A stretch of DNA of 64,000 nt from Pararge aegeria. Lineage: Eukaryota; Arthropoda; Insecta; Lepidoptera; Nymphalidae. How positions within the stretch are numbered: the stretch's first letter is position 1; each line of letters starts with the position of its first letter. Positions 36,049-47,689 of the stretch are shown one piece after another. A model generated the notes under the pieces. The model saw nothing but the letters and a program-made list of their open reading frames with translations, was not told the origin of the DNA and searched no databases. Made by a program: the position numbers and the translations under genes. The stretch spans positions 5,146,001 to 5,210,000 of the forward strand of contig NC_053187.1 in assembly GCF_905163445.1 (NCBI RefSeq), written 5' to 3'.

Positions 36049-36275
36049 TGATTGTAAGTGGGAAACCATCGTCTATAAACAGAGCAAAAATGCAGGGCAT
36101 GCAAGGAACACGTGCTCTGTCTATCACCCTAAGGGGTGGGTGTTAAGCCACATGTGCCTGAAGTTACACCGGAAACCACACCCACAGTACAAAAATGCTG
36201 CTAAGCGCAAAAAATAAGCATGGTGGTAATATTTCAGCGGACCAACTCTGTCACAAAAAGCTCTACAACTACTGA
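36049..36275 (+). repeat. Dispersed repeat family E
   Basis: CGTCTATAAACAGAGC, GGTGTTAAGCCACATGTGCC, AAAATGCTGCTAAGCGC and AAATAAGCATGGTGGTAATA, then a CTACAACTACTG end. It abuts family H. Confidence 0.65.
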
Positions 36276-36279
36276 AACC

Positions 36280-37796
36280 TATGCTTGCGCCGTATGAGTC
36301 TCTCAACAAGAATGCAGTGCACACGTATTTATATAAAAATACCAACCTACACAATGTCTTGAACATTCGTTTTCTGAAGCATGTTTTTAAAGGCAAAAAA
36401 TCCTAACAAAATACGATCACCCATATGATAATATGAAAGAGCATTCCAGCATACATAGCGTTGCACAAAGATTGAATATTCCTGTCAATAAACATAAAAA
36501 TTCAATGATATTAAAGCAAGCTCCTAAGCTAAGAGCACTCCGCTGTACAAACGACAGTAAGTCAACGAGAAATAATTATAGTGCCCCGCCATTGTATGAG
36601 ATAACAGTGACAGCAAATAATAGACTATCGACTATCGGCTATTGCTCAAAACCACGGCTAGGGATGTCTGAAGTGCCAAAAAGTATCGATGTATCTTGTA
36701 TCGATATTTACTAGTATCATCCATACTATTATTATATTGTGAAAATAAAATAACTAATCAACTTGATGTACAAGGCTTAGTTTAACATATAGACTACTTT
36801 TTATCCCCGGAAAACAAAAGCATCTGATGGAGGGCTACATCTAGTACGATATAATTCGAGTCATTACCGCAATTAAAGAGAAGGCAACTGACCTAAAAAA
36901 AATTTACGTTTTTAAGAGTCCCGTTTAAATATTTTGCTATGAATTATAATATCATCTAATCTATAATATCTACTATTGAATTAAATATATCTACTATAAT
37001 ATCTACTATTGAATTAAAAATTAACACATAGGACATTGATTTGTAGACTAAGAAACACCTTCATCTGTAAGATTCTGCAAGTATATAGTACATAAATGGA
37101 TTTTAATATACTCGATATTTCGGTAGTTGCGATAGCGTTATTCATGTAGACTTCTATTAAAAAAAACTGGAATAGATTGCAAGTGGAAAAACAGTCGTTA
37201 TATATTATCTTTCTTGACAATATTTTATAAATTGAAATTTGAAATAAGTATACAATACCGACATTTCGTAAATAAATAATCGTTATAAAGATACATCGAT
37301 ATTAATTTATCACCAATCCCAACCACAATCTAAACCGCAAGATGCTACGAGACGAACCGGTTCGGAAAATTATATAAAACTTGCAAATGCCTCACGGTAA
37401 TAAGAGAGTTTTACTTTATTTGCGCTTGAATAACTTTTGCAGAATTAAAGTTTAATAATATAAACTAGCGGTTGTTCGCGTCATCATCCGCTTTTATTTC
37501 AGTCTCCTAAACACACCTAAAACAATATGCTAAAAAAACAACCCGACATTCCACGAAAACCGCACATTTTTCTAGGTTTTAGGTCAGATTATTGGCAACA
37601 ACAAAAAAAGCTTCAAAGCTTAATAGCACTGCTTGCAGAGATATCATTTTAAAGTGACAGTCGGTGAAACATACTTTAACATCCTTAAAATAAGGATTAT
37701 AACTCTAGACCAAACTCGTGAACAATGTAAATATAATACAGCTTTACGCGATGACAGTAAGCCTCATGGTAATAGATAAAATGTCTGCGAAAGGTG
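36280..37796. other. No gene; short tandem duplication
   Basis: At 36958-37018 CTATAATATCTACTATTGAA occurs twice about 30 bp apart. The 93-codon frame at 36433-36714 has no signature. Confidence 0.4.
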
Positions 37797-38195
37797 CAGA
37801 AGTCATTTGTGGGATTGAGTATACGCTTTTATAATATGATTCCTAAGGTAATTTTGGACCTACCAATGCATAAGTTTAAAGAATGTGTTAAACACATTTA
37901 TTACAGCGAGGTTATTACACAATTAATGAGTTTCTTAATGACAAGGTCGCTTGGAAGAATCCGGCTCCGCTTTCATCTCTCACAAGATAGAAAAATGAAT
38001 GTTAAAATATAAAATGTAAATTTTTGATGTTGGAAAAGAGCAACTGCTGAGTTTCTTGCCGGCTTCTTCTCGGTAGAATCTGCCTTCCGAACCGGTGGTA
38101 GAGTCACTACACACGGACAGACTTGACGTTTCAAAAGTGCTTGTATTAGGCCTACTTGAAATAAATGAATTTTGAATTTTTTGAATTTTGAATTT
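37797..38195 (+). pseudogene. LINE L1 ORF2 C-terminus with 3' tail
   Basis: The frame ends GLSIRFYNMIPKVILDLPMH then KFKECVKHIYYSE, typical of the end of CR1/jockey-type ORF2, with the stop at about 38010. The 3' tail includes GTTTCTTGCCGGCTTCTTCT, ACCGGTGGTAGAGTC and TACTTGAAATAAATGAATTT, then GAATTTT repeats. It is 5' truncated. Confidence 0.8.
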
Positions 38196-38461
38196 TTTTG
38201 AAATGAAAACAATATTTCACCCGTGCGTTTATACATGTAGCACACACACTTGTAAATAGCTAGTTAGTTTTTTATTTACTTACTTATACTGACAACTTAA
38301 ATATATAAGTAATTTTAGATTTTAATCATTTCTTTAAATATAGTAGGACGCAGTGATACTATTTCTGGGTGGGTTGGTAGTTTACACCATTTACTTCCAA
38401 TGTATTATTACTACTGTATAATAACATGTACAAAATATTATTTTTTAAGTGGTGATAACCC

Positions 38462-38720
38462 ACTGTAGGGTAGGATATCGACTTCAATTTCGGAGGCTTA
38501 GTTCGAATTCTAGCGGGCACCTCTAACTTTTCTAAGTTATGTGCGTTTTAACCAATTGAATATCACTTGCTTCAACGGCGAAGAAAAACAACGTGAGAAA
38601 ACCCTGCATACCTGAGAGTTTCCAAAGGTGTATGGAGTCCACGAATCCGCACTGGGCCAGCGTGGTGGACTAGTGCCTTAACCCCTTCTCATTGTGGTAC
38701 TGGATCCATTTGATGATGAT
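38462..38720 (+). repeat. SINE family S3, head degraded
   Basis: B-box relic TAGTTCGAATTCTAGC, then ACTTTTCTAAGTTATGTGCG, GGGCCAGCGTGGTGGACTAG and a GATGATGAT end. Confidence 0.75.
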
Positions 38721-39145
38721 TCTAAATGTATTATTAATAAATGTTTGTATTGGTATTGGTTACGCTCTACTTTTATTATGAACTATGGTTACATAAACCA
38801 ACGTTAGCGGATACGGACTCAATGAAGCCCGCAGGCTTTGCGCGCAAAGGCTGCATTGATCTAATATTTTATAGCCTAAGAGTAATAGGCACCATTATAC
38901 TCGTATATTAGAGCCGGAAAAAGTTTCATTATTTATGCTTAGCTTTACCAGAAGTACAGCAAGGTTATTTAAGAGTCTAGGAAACGTATTGAACTCGAAA
39001 ATAGAAACCCTGGATTGCAGTCACATTAAACAGAATGACTTAATGTTTTTCCTAAGTGCTCAAGTAGGCCTACTTTCAGTAACTGTTGGTTTGTTTTAAA
39101 TCATTGTTAGTAGAGTTCTTGAATGTAAAAAATATAAGTCGAAGT

Positions 39146-39337
39146 CAGTGGCGTGCATAGAGGGTATGCAGATAATATAAAATGAACAAAATCTTCAGTA
39201 AGAGTTATAAAAAACCTAAGGATAGGCATTGTAAGAGTTATAAAAGCCTACGCTTAAGTATTTATAACTTATACTGGAGATTTTCTTCATTTCATATCAT
39301 CAGCATACTCTGTGCATGCCCTCTATGCACGCCACTG
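39146..39337 (+). mobile_element. hAT-type MITE, subfamily 2, intact, with perfect 8-bp duplication
   Basis: A 192-bp element with ends CAGTGGCGTGCATAGAGGG and its complement. The terminal inverted repeats are long and imperfect, with similarity over about 55 bp. The flanks are GTCGAAGT on both sides (39138-39145 and 39338-39345). The outer 12 bp are shared with subfamily 1 but the interior differs. Confidence 0.93.
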
Positions 39338-39544
39338 GTCGAAGTTTAAGTTAAAACGAGTTCGTCATTAGTCAAGTTAATACGCAATAAAGTCGTGACT
39401 TTATTGCTTTGCTTTACTGCATAAAAAAAAATAGCACAGGAATATTTAGGTTAGTGTAAGCCGTTAATGTATGATAATGTATCTTTCTCATCCTAGGCCG
39501 ATACTCATGCGGTTCTTAGCATTATAACCATGCTAGATAAAGCG

Positions 39545-39630
39545 ATGGTAAAGTCACTACAACTAGACAAACTTGACGATTCAAACGTGCTTATATTAGA
39601 CGCACTTAAAATAAAGGATTTCTAAATTTG
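39545..39630 (+). repeat. LINE L1 tail fragment
   Basis: GGTAAAGTCACTACAACTAG, AACTTGACGATTCAAACGTG and ACTTAAAATAAAGGATTT. Confidence 0.55.
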
Positions 39631-39745
39631 AATTGGTATTCAAGGCCAGGTTCTTATAGCGACACATTTTTCAACTAAATGCCATAAGAAAATGACCAAT
39701 TTGTATTTATTTTATTTCATCGTGGAAAAATACGAACCCAATTTG

Positions 39746-39870
39746 ATGCGGTTTTTATCAATCAAAATTATTTACTTAAACCTGGGACAACTAAAACGGC
39801 TCTAGGTCCTTTCATCTTTTTGGTTGAACAACTCCAACTTCCTAACCAAGAAGCTCTCACAGCAAATGGC
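39746..39870 (+). repeat. Local duplication, copy 1
   Basis: TTTACTTAAACCTGGGACAA, CTAACCAAGAAGCTCTCACA and CAAAT recur at 42735-42872 in the same orientation. Confidence 0.75.
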
Positions 39871-40582
39871 TTTAAAGTATTTTTGAAGTTATAATTCTTA
39901 TGGCGCGTTAGGGAAAAATGGTGAGAGTAAATTTTTACGATGCCCGCGCACACCGTCACAAAAAACCAACACCGTGAAGTTAGCTATAGTCAACATTTTA
40001 GTTTTTCTAAAAAAGGTTTGACAGTTGACTTTCAATAATTCAAACAATACCTTTTTTCTATTGTTAGTGTCATTTTTACTCCAAACGTAGAATAAGGCGA
40101 AAGATAAAATTTTTGAAAAGACTTTTATCTTGCTACGCCAAATAAGTATAACTTCAAACGCTTGTACAACAGTACACACACTATATTGTTTTTTTATAGA
40201 GCCATGTATGAAATAATTAAAGATGAGGTTCACTCATATCATAAACGAAATAAATTATATTTAATTGTAATAAAGCAAGTAAAGTTAAATGGCAGATACA
40301 ATTTATATGATCACATCAGCATTCAATTGGAATAACTTTGTTTTTATTTTGAAAAACGTTGCAGGGGAGGCTTGCGTCCTTGAAAATTGCCGCCCGTATT
40401 CGTTAACGCGAGCCGTGGCTGAATTATTCATGAAAACTCATACGACACACTTATTCTGAATGCCTTCCTTTTGTCTGACAGCATAATAATATTTGCATTA
40501 GCATTTTAAGATGACTGTAAAATCCTTACTGATACAATAAGTGCAAAGGTGCTATTTTTTTAATAATAAAGTACTGACCATG

Positions 40583-40680
40583 CAGGCATGCATAGACGGT
40601 ATGCACAGGGTATGCAGATGATATAAAATGAAGAAAATCCCCCGTACATTAAAGCATAAATCATATTTTAACTCAAACAA
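40583..40680 (-). mobile_element. Truncated hAT-type MITE, subfamily 2
   Basis: Starts CAGGCATGCATAGACGGTAT and continues through the AAATGAAGAAAATCC segment seen at the right end of the copy at 39146, read from the complementary strand. The other end is missing just before a SINE. Confidence 0.65.
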
Positions 40681-40702
40681 AAAATTATATAATTTAAAAT
40701 AT

Positions 40703-40914
40703 TGAGGCCGTGGGTTCGATTTCTATAACTGGAAAAATGATTGTGTGTTGAACATGAATGTATTTCAGTGTCTGGATGTTTATCTGTATATTATAAGTAG
40801 TATTATATTCATAAAAATATTCATTAGCTATCTTAGTATCCATAACAGAAGCTACGCTTATTTTGGTGCTAGATGGCGATGTGTATTGTGTGATGTAGTG
40901 TATTTTTTTATTAC
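40703..40914 (+). repeat. SINE family S1, 5' truncated
   Basis: Starts at GAGGCCGTGGGTTCGATTTC and keeps the body and T-rich tail. It lies just after the MITE remnant at 40583. Confidence 0.75.
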
Positions 40915-41017
40915 TAGGTGGTGAAGTGTGTTTGAAGTAAAATAATTCGAGCGATAACATGCCCAGCTTTAAACATTTATGATTCAAGCAGAACAATAGG
41001 GACGCGATTGGCTGAAA

Positions 41018-41140
41018 CATTATTTACCAGAATAAGCCCTTAAACACTTGTGCGACACAATAGTCTGTGGATTAAATATTTTTTCACCATCGTGTTGGCT
41101 GAACAGAGCGTGACGTCAGCAGGAGATTTATACGGGGTGT
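41018..41140 (-). repeat. Dispersed repeat Q, copy 2 (inverted)
   Basis: AGAATAAGCCCTTAAACACT, GTGGATTAAATATTTTTTCA and GCGTGACGTCAGCAGG complement 25395-25500. Confidence 0.6.
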
Positions 41141-42044
41141 TGTTTAAACACCGCCCGCGGCATTTTGATTACACGGGCTATGCAATCGCATAAAATTGCT
41201 GATAATATAGCCAAATCATACACAAATATGAATTTGGATTGCGTATCACACAATAAGAGCAGAAAAGTCGTTTATGGTTGGTTATTCTCTCTTCGATCTT
41301 GCCATAAAAATGTCTTAAACATTTACATTGGGTTAAACCAAGGCGCCAGGCTTGCGAGGCTGCAATTTTTACACTTTGCAAAATATGCACTAATCGATGA
41401 CACGTATTTTGGAAAGGGTTATTTTTATTATTTTGCGTTTGTAGTGCGTTTCCGAACGCAAGAAAAACCCTAAAGGTTTGTATCGGATTAGTACATTTTA
41501 CTCCAAATTTCGTAAGGCCGGATGTTTAGTTTCTCATAAAAATCATTTATTAAATTGACATTACTCGATGCAGACCACAACATGACGGCTATAGTATAAT
41601 CGTGTCGAATTGCTGAAAATATAGCCCATATGCGAGGGCCTTCAGGAATGTATACCAGAGATTTAGAACGGGATCTGAATATTATTACCATTTGCATCTT
41701 CAGTACTCGCTTTAGAATTTTTGGCGTAATGTTGTTTTCATACTATTTAATGCGACGTAAAAATATACTATATGTGCTAAATCAGAAGACTCGCTCTCTC
41801 TAGGAGGTCTTTTGTAGGGATTTCCACATAAAGCTCTAAATCTCTCTCCTACACGATGTGAGGTCTGTTTTTGACAGTGGATCGTAAGAAGAACTGATAA
41901 CTATATTTACAACAATATGTTTACAAGGTAGATAAGGAACCATCAAGCAATCTTTAAAAACTCAATGTGATACAGAAATTCATTTAAAATATATAAAGTA
42001 AGAAACAAAAGATTTGTCATAATAATCTTATCAAAAGTAGAAGA
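41141..42044. other. No recognisable gene
   Basis: A 102-codon frame at 41165-41473 overlaps one on the other strand and has no signature. Confidence 0.4.
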
Positions 42045-42300
42045 AGAAGAAGGAACACTTTATTGCACGTAGTGAACAATGTAGACATGCAAAGGCGGCC
42101 TTATTGCTGCAAGCAATCTCTTACAGGCAGTGGCGTGCAATTGGTTTCTTACCAGGGTATGCATATAGCAGGAAAATGGCATAAAACGGCAAAAACCCTC
42201 CCGCAATACGAGATATATATAAATTTTAGGGTATGCAGTGCTTTTGTGCATGTATGAAGTGCACGCCACTGCTTACAGGCAACCTTTGTAGACAGGAATT
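42045..42300 (+). repeat. Repeat family R, interrupted by a MITE
   Basis: GGAACACTTTATTGCACGTA, GGCGGCCTTATTGCTGCAAG before the MITE and GGCAACCTTTGTAGAC after it. Familiar as an end of a lepidopteran retroelement. Confidence 0.65.
42128..42271 (+). mobile_element. hAT-type MITE, subfamily 1, intact, with perfect 8-bp duplication
   Basis: A 144-bp element with ends CAGTGGCGTGCA and TGCACGCCACTG, flanked by CTTACAGG on both sides (42120-42127 and 42272-42279). It has no coding capacity. It sits inside another repeat (family R) whose uninterrupted relative is at 5868-5917. It is the reverse complement of the copy at 27193-27336. Confidence 0.92.
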
Positions 42301-42499
42301 ACAGCAGCTTAAGTAGCATTGTGTTAAATTATAAAATGTTACACAGTTAAGTGTTATTCCGACTCTTGGCATTTATCTCACGTAGGCAATCCGTATAACT
42401 TCAATTACCAATCGGGGGACTGTAGATTTATACTAAATTTCATTTCAGGAAGGCCTGACTCGAATATGGAATAAGATCGGCGGAGAGGGTTCAAGTTTT

Positions 42500-42690
42500 C
42501 ACTATACCTACATAACCTCTACGTGATCAAATCAGAAATGAGAAGAATCGTAGAAGATCTGAGTTACAAGAGTTGAGGACCCGCATCAGAAAACACAGCG
42601 TTGGACAACCCCAACTCGGTGGACAGATGGAATCAAGCGTCATCAAATAGATGATCCTCGGTGATGTATGACATAATTGCAGGAAACCGC
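42500..42690 (+). pseudogene. LINE L3 ORF2 C-terminal remnant
   Basis: GATCAAATCAGAAATGAGAA (DQIRNEK) and GCGTTGGACAACCCCAACTC (VGQPQL), then GGTGGACAGATGGAATCAAG. Corresponds to the end of the element also seen at 12542, 45338 and 48655. Frames are broken. Confidence 0.65.
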
Positions 42691-42734
42691 TAGAATAAGG
42701 AGGCACTGCAAATTGCTATCTAGAAATCCTTAAA

Positions 42735-42872
42735 TGATGCGGATTTGATGCGGTTTAATCTATCAGTATTAGGTATTTACTTAAACCTGGGACAACTAAA
42801 ACGGCTTCATCTCCTTCCTGGAGCACGGGATTGAACAACTCCAATTTTCTAACCAAGAAGCTCTCACGGCAA
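42735..42872 (+). repeat. Local duplication, copy 2
   Basis: Matches 39746-39870, with an extra CTCCTTCCTGGAGCACGG in the middle. It ends where an S1 SINE is inserted. Confidence 0.75.
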
Positions 42873-43125
42873 ATAAATAAATATACTATTACAATACAGA
42901 CATCGCCATCTAGCCCCAAAGTAAGCGTAGCTTGTGATATGGTTGCTAAGATGACTGATGTATTTTTTTTTTATAAATAATATACATAAATACTTAAATA
43001 TATAAACACCCGGACGCTAAAACAAACCTGTTCATCACGCAAACATTTTCCAGTAGTGGGAATCGAACCCACGGCCTTGGACTCAGAAAGCAGGGTCGCT
43101 GCCCACAGTGCCAATCGACCGTCAA
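42873..43125 (-). repeat. SINE family S1
   Basis: Tail AAATAAATAAATATACTATT, body, B-box complement GGGAATCGAACCCACG and head. Open frames on both strands here come from the SINE. Confidence 0.8.
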
Positions 43126-43943
43126 ATAGTAGCTTTATAGTATTTTTTATTAATTCATTAAAAGTGGCGTTACTTAATATATCATCCGCAAAAAACAACA
43201 TCGTTTGTTTATTTAGTTTATTCACGCTGCTTCTTCTCGCATCGTAGCCTCAAATTCGGCGATCGTGGCTCCTATGAGATAAAACTTTCTACACTATTTT
43301 TCGTCATTTCTCTCTACTCCTGACCTTGTGAATAGCACTGTACGCGTTTGAAACTTGGACGCGAGTAGCATTTCTTCCCAAAGAAGCCTAACGGCTCGCC
43401 TCTTCAGGAACTTCGGTAGTCTATTTCATACCACTCATATTCTTGATATTGAGCATGGCTTTAAATATTTACATATATTATGTTTTTGATGGTCCTTTTT
43501 TCACGTTGCAACTCGCTCATTTACTTTTAATATTCAGTAGGGAAGTAGGCATACAGTACACGTATAGCAAACGCAGGTGAAGCCACGGGAGAGAGTGCTA
43601 GTGTGGTATTATAAAATGGCAAATTACAACTTCCGAAATGATGTCTCCATTAACGCTCGACCCGTCCGCCAAGAGCTTAATTTGAATAATGTCGACACAG
43701 ACTGCCACTGTGTACGGTCGATATGAAATTAACGTTACTGTCCCTCGCGAACTAACAATATTAAACCTCTGGTACCCATAGCATGTAGGGTTACTACGAG
43801 TTATATCATAGGTATATCGAGAATAGAACGGCCCGCCGCGCCGACGTGGAATATTAGTTTTCCCGCGGCACTGAAATATTTTACGGAATTTTAATGTAAA
43901 TATCTTTTCAATGTTGTTTCAAAAACATTAACTTTTTAATTCT
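43126..43943. other. No recognisable feature
   Basis: No repeat matched; chance frames only. Confidence 0.4.
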
Positions 43944-44013
43944 TTTTCCGAGTTAGCCAATCACTGCAATTATTGATGCAGTCTAAGATGGTAGCGGTCT
44001 GTGTAACCTGTTA
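43944..44013 (-). repeat. SINE S2 tail fragment
   Basis: GAGTTAGCCAATCACTGCAA, then GATGCAGTCTAAGATGGTAG and AACCTGTTA. Confidence 0.6.
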
Positions 44014-44320
44014 AAATCAAAAAATTATATAAAAAAATCATTTATGTCGACCATAAAGAAAATTACACAAGTAAACAAATTTTAATAATCCCTAAACACA
44101 CTAAATCTTAATTTATGACAAGCTTGATTTGTCAGTAGGTACATGGTCCGTAGGGTGGTACATAAATAAAATAGTTTCTAGTGTGGTGATATGATGGCTT
44201 ATATTATGAAAAAGAGCATCAAACTAAAATAAGAGCACCAAAGTCCGCCAAATACTGGGCATTGGACTTCTCTCTCTCAGTAGAGAAAGATTTAGGTTGA
44301 GGTCCCTAGAGAGCACTTTA

Positions 44321-44354
44321 GAAGTTTGAATATAGTCAACTATATTCAAACTTC
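44321..44354. repeat. Perfect 16-bp-arm hairpin, 2-base loop
   Basis: GAAGTTTGAATATAGT, CA, ACTATATTCAAACTTC. Confidence 0.9.
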
Positions 44355-44359
44355 TTCTC

Positions 44360-45310
44360 TTCTTCTCAGTCTTGACAGACTGGTCGCGGTCGTCTCTTAT
44401 GTGTGTGGCGTGATTGACAACCACCTCCCCGAAGTATGCCTTTCTGGTGAAGAATAGTGATGACCTATCTCATCGTTAACCTTTCGCGTACTTTGGCCTT
44501 CGACTGTCCCTTAAACTCCAAGCCGTTCAAAGAAAGCGTCATTACGTCAAAACAAATCCTAAGAAGTTAACAATTCGTGCTTGGACCGTGGAAGAAAGAC
44601 GCTTCTTTATGCTCCTGTAGAATGGAAGTAAGATTGTAAGGAACGTGTTCCAGGAACATGTCCATATATCCGAGGGGCACTCAGACACGGTAAAGTATAT
44701 TACATAAATATGACTCGTTATATAACTAACATTGACTAAACAAAGTCAAACTGAACTCCAAAGAACTTAGATTTCATAAATTCCTTTTACTGATGACGCG
44801 TTCTCTTTACAAATACTCGTATCTACGATTTCCGAACACTTTAAAAGCTTATAGTCAGCTTTTCCTGTCTCTAAGTTGTTACCTAATGCGCTTTCAGTTC
44901 GTGTTTTCCACGACTTATGATGTAAGTGCTGCCAAGAAGTGTTATATATAGTGATTCAACGCGACTATGACATCGCGTTTAAAGGAAAATCTTTTGATAT
45001 GAGGTTTATATCAAGGGCAAACCTATTAGCGACTATTTTATAAACTGGCAAATTGGCTTTTGTTTTAAAAGAACAAGAATGAAATAATACAAAAATTACA
45101 GCTTGACTATTAAATCTCAGTACTTATCAATTTAAATAAGGTAATATAAGTTCAGCGGGTCTTCTAGTAGACTATATGAAAATTATAACTAAAGGGTAAC
45201 TTCCCCAGCAACCGTTGGGATCCCTCTGACATAATATGTATGAACATGTACAGAGGAAGGGGTGCGAGAGTAAAGCGTTTATATAACTTTTTTTTATTGG
45301 TGATCTTAAA
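44360..45310. other. No recognisable feature
   Basis: No repeat matched in the window. Confidence 0.4.
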
Positions 45311-45340
45311 AATGATGATGATGATGATGATGATGACCTA
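45311..45340 (+). repeat. ATG/GAT trinucleotide microsatellite
   Basis: About nine uninterrupted ATG units. It may be a tail of an S3 or L3 element, since both end in GAT repeats. Confidence 0.85.
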
Positions 45341-45425
45341 TGGCTCTGAAACATGGTCGTTAACTATGGGCCTCCTAAGAAGGCTCAGAGTCACTTAACG
45401 GGCGATGGAGAGATAGCAAAACGTA
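45336..45425 (+). pseudogene. LINE L3 ORF2 fragment
   Basis: The frame reads MTYGSETWSLTMGLLRRLRV followed by T, a stop and RAMER. This is the segment after the reverse transcriptase in lepidopteran RTE-like elements, upstream in the protein of the 42500 and 48655 pieces. Confidence 0.7.
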
Positions 45426-45429
45426 GGAG

Positions 45430-46742
45430 ATGATGAGATGGAGAGATAGCAAAATGGAGAGTACGTAGCTAACTTCATCAAGGTAACTTCATAAAAAACA
45501 TAATATAATGAAATAAATAAATATTATATCTATCATCTGCATTCCCAAACGTAAAGAAAAAAAAAAAGATATGATTGTATTTAATTAGAACATAAAATGT
45601 TGCAAGTGCATAATGTAGTTTAATGATCGTATACCAAAAATAAGGCTGCTTTTTCACAAACGATGTGCAAGTTAGGTATGGGATGTAAGCGATAAGCTAA
45701 GGGATTAAATTATATCTTCTTTAACGCACTTAAATGTTGTATGAATGTATGAAATTGTTCTTTTAAGTTCGTTATATTATGAGATTCACTTCGTCTGTAT
45801 GTCAGGCAAAATAATGTACTGTATCACTTTTCCACCAATGCAATGATGTGTTAGACTGTCACTATCTTCGAAGCGATGAACGTCCACAGCGGACATATTG
45901 GAGTTCCACTTCAAGATATTGTGCTGCTTCTCCCCCTCGTATATCCGCTTGAGAGTTCTCCAGTGAACATGAACATTGTGAGGGTGCTGGGTCAACACTC
46001 CAAGTCTCCAAAACCTCGAAGCTGTCGGTCCTCTGACGGCCTTCCCATTGCCACTTCAGCTACAAAATTTCTTAGCTATGTCGATATCTCTCGGTTTTCT
46101 ACAGACTTTACCACCTAGATAAAATCTGGCATATAGCTCTGTTCTTCTTCTTATTCTTTTCATTTGATCACCACTGGGAAAAATCACTGTTCAATGACTT
46201 TGTGTCTCCAGAAGTCCTATAAATTTAGATATGTTCATAAATCTGTACTCGTTTACTATTCCGAGTGTATGGTTTTGTATTTTTATCTTTTAACCTTGTA
46301 ATAATGTTCCTGAAAAATTAACCGGCTTCTTAGATGTTTTAAAATTGCAGAATACTATGGGGCGCTACAAAATTTACTCGACGACGGTTTTTTTTTTCGT
46401 GAAATTGATTTTAATACTTGTTCTAAAGCGAATTATGTATTTGAAATTCGATGACTTTTTTATAAGTGTACGAGACGCCGAACGTTTTTACGCCGCATTT
46501 TAGATTAACAATCCTGATTAGTTATGTGAGAATAATAATTATGGAATGTTCATTAGATGTGCTGTATAAATTAAAGAGTTTACCGAACCTTGTATAAGTA
46601 TAACTGGTTGTGAAATAAACAATTGATTGACAATCAACTAGTGCGAATTCTTTAGTATTTTTTTGTCATTCAGAGATAAGTTTTGTCATTACCAATATCC
46701 AAAGATATTTTGTCTTCAATGGCATTAGTGCTTTATCTTCTA
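45430..46742. other. No recognisable gene
   Basis: Frames at 45786-45998 (minus) and 45876-46118 (plus) overlap and lack signatures. Confidence 0.4.
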
Positions 46743-47205
46743 CTAGCTGTTGCCCGCGACTTCGTCTGCGTTTGATATTGTTTTTTGATGTGGCATTCAA
46801 TTTAGTTGTAGTTCTAAAATAATTTAAAGTATTCATTATTGATTTAAAGTATTGCTAAGCCTTAAATGAGGGGTTTGCTGCTGTCCGCTGAGGAGTTCTG
46901 TCCTCTATCTACAACAACTTTCATCAGATATACACAAAGATTGGGCAAAATTAAACATATTACAACCTCTATAGTACAAAAATAATTATTTAAATCGATT
47001 ATAATTTGTCGGAGTTATGGTGTAAAATCGTCAAACACTTTCATCCCCTCTCCCATAGGAATGAGCTTAATGTCAGGATAAAAAATATCCTATATTACTT
47101 CTAACAATACCAAGAATATGTTAACAAAGTTTCATGAGGATCGGTTAAGTAGTTTTTGCGTGAAAGCGTAACAAACAAACTTACATTGACATTTATAATA
47201 TTATC
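46743..47205 (+). repeat. Dispersed repeat family G, longest copy
   Basis: Starts CTAGCTGTTGCCCGCGACTT and ends ACATTTATAATATTAT, with GGTTAAGTAGTTTTTGCGTG and AACAAACAAACTTACATT before the end. Very common in Lepidoptera; class not settled by me. Confidence 0.75.
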
Positions 47206-47329
47206 TTCTATCTTCTATATATACAAATATATAACATGTGATTTAAGTTTCAATGTCAAGGTAACTTGAGGAATCAGAACCTGAGTACCGACACGGTTTA
47301 GGCAAGCGGTACAAATTCCTACAATTCTT

Positions 47330-47480
47330 GACATTATCATAATCATCAACCGACCATTCCTCATAACGACAAGGGTATAAGCTGTAGGCTAGACCACGCT
47401 GGCTAAGTGCGGATTGGTAAACTTCACAAGCTGTTGAGAACATTATCAGGAACTCCACAACATGCAGGTTTCTTCAAAAT
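47330..47480 (-). repeat. SINE S3, inverted copy
   Basis: The complement of S3: ATCATCAACCGACCATT, ACCACGCTGGCTAAGTGCGG and GAGAACATTATCAGGAACTC. Confidence 0.6.
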
Positions 47481-47514
47481 GAATAACAGTTACCTTGGCC
47501 AAGTGACGTTAAGG

Positions 47515-47680
47515 TAAGCCTAACGGCCCACTACAGAGCAAGGGTCTCCTCTTAAATATTGTGAGGATTCTGCATCACCCGGGTCACACTCACACAGGCT
47601 TAGGCTGCAGTACACAACTATGGCCAAGTGCGGATTGTTAGCCTTCGAGAACATTCTGAAAACTTTCAAGCATCCTTTAC
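47515..47680 (-). repeat. SINE S3, second inverted copy
   Basis: ACGGCCCACTACAGAGCAAG, GGTCTCCTCTTA, then GGCCAAGTGCGGATTGTTAG; same orientation as the preceding copy. Confidence 0.55.
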
Positions 47681-47689
47681 CATTAAAGC

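Noticed and set aside
41165..41473. 102-codon plus-strand frame overlapping a 70-codon minus frame
   Set aside because: Mutually overlapping frames without signatures; likely chance.
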